Source: an uncultured Lachnospiraceae bacterium
GTDB taxonomy: Bacteria > Bacillota > Clostridia > Lachnospirales > Lachnospiraceae
DNA length: 64,000 nucleotides
Assembly (NCBI GenBank): GCA_902794825.1
Contig: CADBIU010000012.1
Coordinates: forward strand, 1 to 64,000
Reading direction: 5' to 3'
The notes beneath the pieces are model-generated. The model did not search any database, was not told the origin of the DNA, and was given only the letters and a program-made list of their open reading frames with translations. This document shows positions 61,490-64,000 of this stretch, one piece after another. The first letter of the stretch is position 1. Each line of letters begins with the position of its first letter. The translations under genes and the position numbers were made by a program.

Positions 61490-62320
61490 TCAGAAACTTT
61501 CGTTGTACTTCTTGTGGAAGAATTTCGCTTTGAGGAATGAAGCTCCCTTTTTGATCCAGTCCACCTTTTCAATGTAGACCAGAGGCAGGACCTTGATCGA
61601 AGAAGTGCTGATCGCCCCTGTCTCCACCTGTCTGTCCAGCCAGACATTAAAGATGATCTCGCTGATCCTTCCGTAGAGCCGTCCCTCAAACGCGTCCAAA
61701 AGGCTGTCGTCGATCCTGTTCTCGAGTTCTTCGAGAATGTCAAACAGCCATGTGCAGTAGATATTAAAATGAGCGCGGTCCATAATGATCATGTTGAACA
61801 TGTATCCATGGGTCTGATTCAGGACTTTGTCGTAGGAATCAAGATACTCCGGATATCTCTCGGACAGGATCGCTCTCGTCGCGTCCAGATGCTCCGCGTA
61901 ATGAGTATGAGCGTAATGAGAATACAGGGTCTCAATGAAGTAGTGCTGAGGGGTGGGAACAAAGACCTCATACTTGCCCAGCATGGGCTGAAGTTCCTTG
62001 CCGGTGAGGATGGAATCGAACAGATCCTTTCCTCTTCTCCTTCCTCCAAAATACCTTCTGTAATGAACAAGACCTATATAATCGCATTCCAGGTTCTTCC
62101 AGGCCCAGTAGATTCCCGTAAGCTCGCAGTAGCGGGGATTCTTAAGAGAAATATTGTCTCCCTCGTTGTCTTTCTGATATCCGAAATCAAGGGGATTTCC
62201 CTTCGCGTCCCTCTTGCCCTCCGCGCCGACGTGGACGGGGAGGTATAGCGGGTCATCGGGCATTCTGTATTTTTTATGTGTAGCTACGACGATCGTAGCG
62301 CTCAAATGTTTCTCTGACAT
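61490..62320 (-). CDS. DUF4422 glycosyltransferase
   Basis: This 276-residue protein belongs to the DUF4422 family found in capsule and exopolysaccharide loci. Recognised pieces are TIVVATHKKYRMP at the start, the GIYWAWKNLECDYIGLVHYR segment and later HGYMFNMIIMDRAHFNIYC. It would transfer a sugar to a lipid-linked acceptor. I chose the ATG at 62320 with GGAG 6 nt upstream. No initiating sugar-phosphate transferase is in the operon. Confidence 0.87.
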   Translation of the reverse strand: MSEKHLSATIVVATHKKYRMPDDPLYLPVHVGAEGKRDAKGNPLDFGYQKDNEGDNISLKNPRYCELTGIYWAWKNLECDYIGLVHYRRYFGGRRRGKDLFDSILTGKELQPMLGKYEVFVPTPQHYFIETLYSHYAHTHYAEHLDATRAILSERYPEYLDSYDKVLNQTHGYMFNMIIMDRAHFNIYCTWLFDILEELENRIDDSLLDAFEGRLYGRISEIIFNVWLDRQVETGAISTSSIKVLPLVYIEKVDWIKKGASFLKAKFFHKKYNESF

Positions 62321-62361
62321 TTCCGACTCCAAAGAGATTTAAAGATTACCATTTCAATACT

Positions 62362-62389
62362 ATCATACTGGTGCTCTCTTTTTCAACAA
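62362..62389 (-). promoter_or_regulatory. candidate promoter of the exopolysaccharide operon
   Basis: On the minus strand TTGTTG (62384-62389) and TATGAT (62362-62367) with a 16-bp spacer lie before the first gene. Confidence 0.55.
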
Positions 62390-62395
62390 TAAGAC

Positions 62396-63439
62396 TTAAT
62401 AAAAGAAGCACGCGTCTCCGAATGAAAAGAATCTGTATTTTTCACGGATCGCCTCTTCATAAGCGCTCAGGACCTTTTCTCTTCCCGCGAATGCGGATAC
62501 CAGCATGACGAGTGTTGATTCGGGCAGATGGAAATTTGTGATCAGAGCATCCATTACCTTGAATCTGTATCCCGGATATATAAAGATCGACGTATCGTCT
62601 GATCCTGCGTGAACTATGCCGTTTTCATCCGACGCGCTTTCCACAGTCCGGCACGATGTAGTACCCACGCATATTACCCTGCGGCCTTCTTCATGAGTCC
62701 TGTTGATCAGTTCCGCAGCTTCTTCACTCACCTGATACCACTCCGTATGCATGTGATGGTTTTTGACGTCGTCGACCTTCACAGGCCTGAATGTTCCGAG
62801 GCCGACATGGAGAGTGACAAACGCGGTGCGCACTCCCATCGCGCGGATCTCGTCCAGCAGTTCATTCGTAAAATGAAGTCCTGCCGTAGGCGCGGCGGCG
62901 CTTCCCTCGTATTTCGCGTAAACTGTCTGGTACCTGTTTTTATCCTTCAGTTTATGGGTGATATACGGAGGCAGAGGCATCTCTCCGAGTCTGTCCAGAA
63001 CTTCTTCGAAGATGCCTTCATATTCAAATTCCACCAGCCGGTTTCCTTCGTCCAGAATATCGAGGATCACAGCCCTCAGGCTGCCGTCTCCGAATGTCAC
63101 CCGCGCTCCCGGCTTCAGCTTTTTCCCGGGCCTGACAAGCGTCTCCCATCTGTCTGCGCCAAGCCTCCTGAGCAGAAGGATCTCTACGTTTGCTCCTGTG
63201 TCCTCTTTTGTCCCCAGAAGTCTTGCGGGGATCACTTTTGTATTGTTAAGGACCAACGTGTCACCGGGCCGCAGATACTCCCTGATATCGCTGAAGACTC
63301 TGTGCTCGGTCTTTCCGGTATTTTTGTCCATGACAAGTAGACGGGAGGAAGTCCTGTCCTCCAGCGGATCCTGCGCGATCAGTTCCTGCGGCAGGTCAAA
63401 ATAGTAATCCGATGTCTTTAATCCGGTGATCTGTTCCAT
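62396..63439 (-). CDS. queA: tRNA preQ1(34) S-adenosylmethionine ribosyltransferase-isomerase QueA
   Basis: QueA moves the ribosyl part of SAM to preQ1 in tRNA on the queuosine pathway. The 347-residue protein has the start [25 protein letters not shown], here seen as residues about 11-35, then [25 protein letters not shown] and the C-terminal [17 protein letters not shown]. Length is normal. Confidence 0.97.
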   Translation of the reverse strand: MEQITGLKTSDYYFDLPQELIAQDPLEDRTSSRLLVMDKNTGKTEHRVFSDIREYLRPGDTLVLNNTKVIPARLLGTKEDTGANVEILLLRRLGADRWETLVRPGKKLKPGARVTFGDGSLRAVILDILDEGNRLVEFEYEGIFEEVLDRLGEMPLPPYITHKLKDKNRYQTVYAKYEGSAAAPTAGLHFTNELLDEIRAMGVRTAFVTLHVGLGTFRPVKVDDVKNHHMHTEWYQVSEEAAELINRTHEEGRRVICVGTTSCRTVESASDENGIVHAGSDDTSIFIYPGYRFKVMDALITNFHLPESTLVMLVSAFAGREKVLSAYEEAIREKYRFFSFGDACFFY

Positions 63440-63468
63440 AATATCCGTTTACTCTTTCGTATCTTGTT

Positions 63469-64000
63469 TTAAAAGTTCGTGTAAGATGCTTCCCGCAGGA
63501 ATGCTTTATACCCCCTGTAAGTCTCATAGAGATCGGCCTTGCTGGTCGCTTCCCATGGAGAATGCATGCTGAGGACCGGAACGCCGCAGTCGATCACATT
63601 CATTCCGTAAAGAGCCATGATGAAAGCGATCGTTCCGCCGCCTCCCATATCCACCTTACCTACTTCCGCAGTCTGGGTGCATATGTTCTCTTTCTCAAAG
63701 ATCCCGCGAAGATACGCTATATACTCCGCGTTGGCGTCATTCGAGCTCAGTTTTCCTCTGCTGCCCGTGTATTTATGGAATGTCATTCCTTTTCCGAGAA
63801 ATGATGTGTTCTTCTTCTCAAATGCTGATCCGTATGACGGATCATAGGCGGCGCTGACATCTGATGAGAGCATGCAGCTGTTTGCAAGCGTTCTGCGCAG
63901 GGCCAGTTCGCTGTACTGTCCGCAGAGATTCATTACTTCCGCCAGCGCGTTTTCAAAAAAGCGGGACTTCATTCCGGTCGCGCCCACACTGCCGATCTCT
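63469..64000 (-). CDS. M18 family aminopeptidase, 3' part (runs off the right edge)
   Basis: The visible 176 C-terminal residues belong to M18 metallo-aminopeptidases. The segment LSSDVSAAYDPSYGSAFEKKN and the late GGGGTIAFIMALYGMNVIDCGVPVLSMHSPWE region with its His ligand are typical. The reading frame is open to position 64000, so the 5' part and most zinc ligands lie outside the window. It ends 29 nt before queA. Confidence 0.9.
   Translation of the reverse strand, partial: EIGSVGATGMKSRFFENALAEVMNLCGQYSELALRRTLANSCMLSSDVSAAYDPSYGSAFEKKNTSFLGKGMTFHKYTGSRGKLSSNDANAEYIAYLRGIFEKENICTQTAEVGKVDMGGGGTIAFIMALYGMNVIDCGVPVLSMHSPWEATSKADLYETYRGYKAFLREASYTNF

Overview
The window looks like a core chromosomal segment of a Gram-positive anaerobe of the class Clostridia, most likely a Lachnospiraceae-type genome. 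Supporting signs are a complete six-gene Rnf complex with a neighbouring ApbE flavin transferase, a ribosomal protein L27 made with a cleavable N-terminal extension next to its Prp protease, a LexA repressor with a Bacillus-type SOS operator, GerW (YtfJ) and CotH family proteins, a short HisG paired with HisZ, and RpoD, DnaG and RecU of Firmicutes type. Nearly all genes lie on the minus strand. Exceptions are lexA, rpmB, rpsT, two tRNA-Leu genes and one doubtful small ORF. I see no phage, insertion sequence, CRISPR array or rRNA operon.

Layout, left to right: (1) 1-3.5 kb, a MalY-type aminotransferase, dtd and a secreted cell-wall-binding L,D-transpeptidase-like protein. (2) 3.6-6.3 kb, an SOS locus in which lexA diverges from a YneA-like membrane protein followed by a G3E GTPase. 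(3) 6.4-10.9 kb, a ribosome-assembly and NAD block (rplU-prp-rpmA-obgE-yhbY-nadD-yqeK-rsfS). (4) 11-16.1 kb, a partial histidine operon (hisZ-hisG-hisD-hisB-hisIE with a HisF-like domain fused to the last gene) behind a consensus promoter and an inverted repeat. (5) 16.1-30.3 kb, recU, an RluA-type pseudouridine synthase, two proteins of unknown function, coaD, rsmD, parC, parE, degV, recG, fakA/yloV, an Asp23 protein, and a divergent rpmB that encodes an internally shortened L28. (6) 30.3-35.9 kb, a surface-polymer operon (LicD, glycosyltransferase, cytidylyltransferase, epimerase) that also carries GerW and its DUF2953 partner. (7) 36-39.2 kb, rpsT with a structured leader, two adjacent G3E GTPases (one with a His/Asp/Glu tandem-repeat insert), and rnpB. 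(8) 39.2-46.6 kb, a nucleoside kinase, nif3, trmK and the dgt-dnaG-rpoD macromolecular synthesis block. (9) 46.8-47.3 kb, two tRNA-Leu and two tRNA-Val genes. (10) 47.4-54.7 kb, pyridoxal kinase, apbE and rnfCDGEAB. (11) 54.8-62.3 kb, an exopolysaccharide operon (DUF4422 glycosyltransferase, Wzy, Wzx, transglutaminase lipoprotein, Wzz, CotH). (12) queA and the 3' end of an M18 aminopeptidase at the right edge.

Most of the window is housekeeping. The points most worth a second look are the 50-residue L28 lacking its first zinc-finger segment, a G3E GTPase apparently under SOS control, the GTPase pair with a His-rich repeat and a fused DUF1980-like tail, the HisF-like-HisI-HisE fusion without the catalytic Asp, the Prp protease with an insertion between its catalytic residues, a Wzz with a degenerate kinase-like tail, and the Wzx/Wzy/Wzz operon that also encodes a CotH kinase and a transglutaminase. 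I did not find a clear-cut new defence or mobile system. Many promoters match the sigma-A consensus with 17-bp spacing, and several genes (fakA, asp23, dgt, wzz) appear to use GTG or TTG starts.
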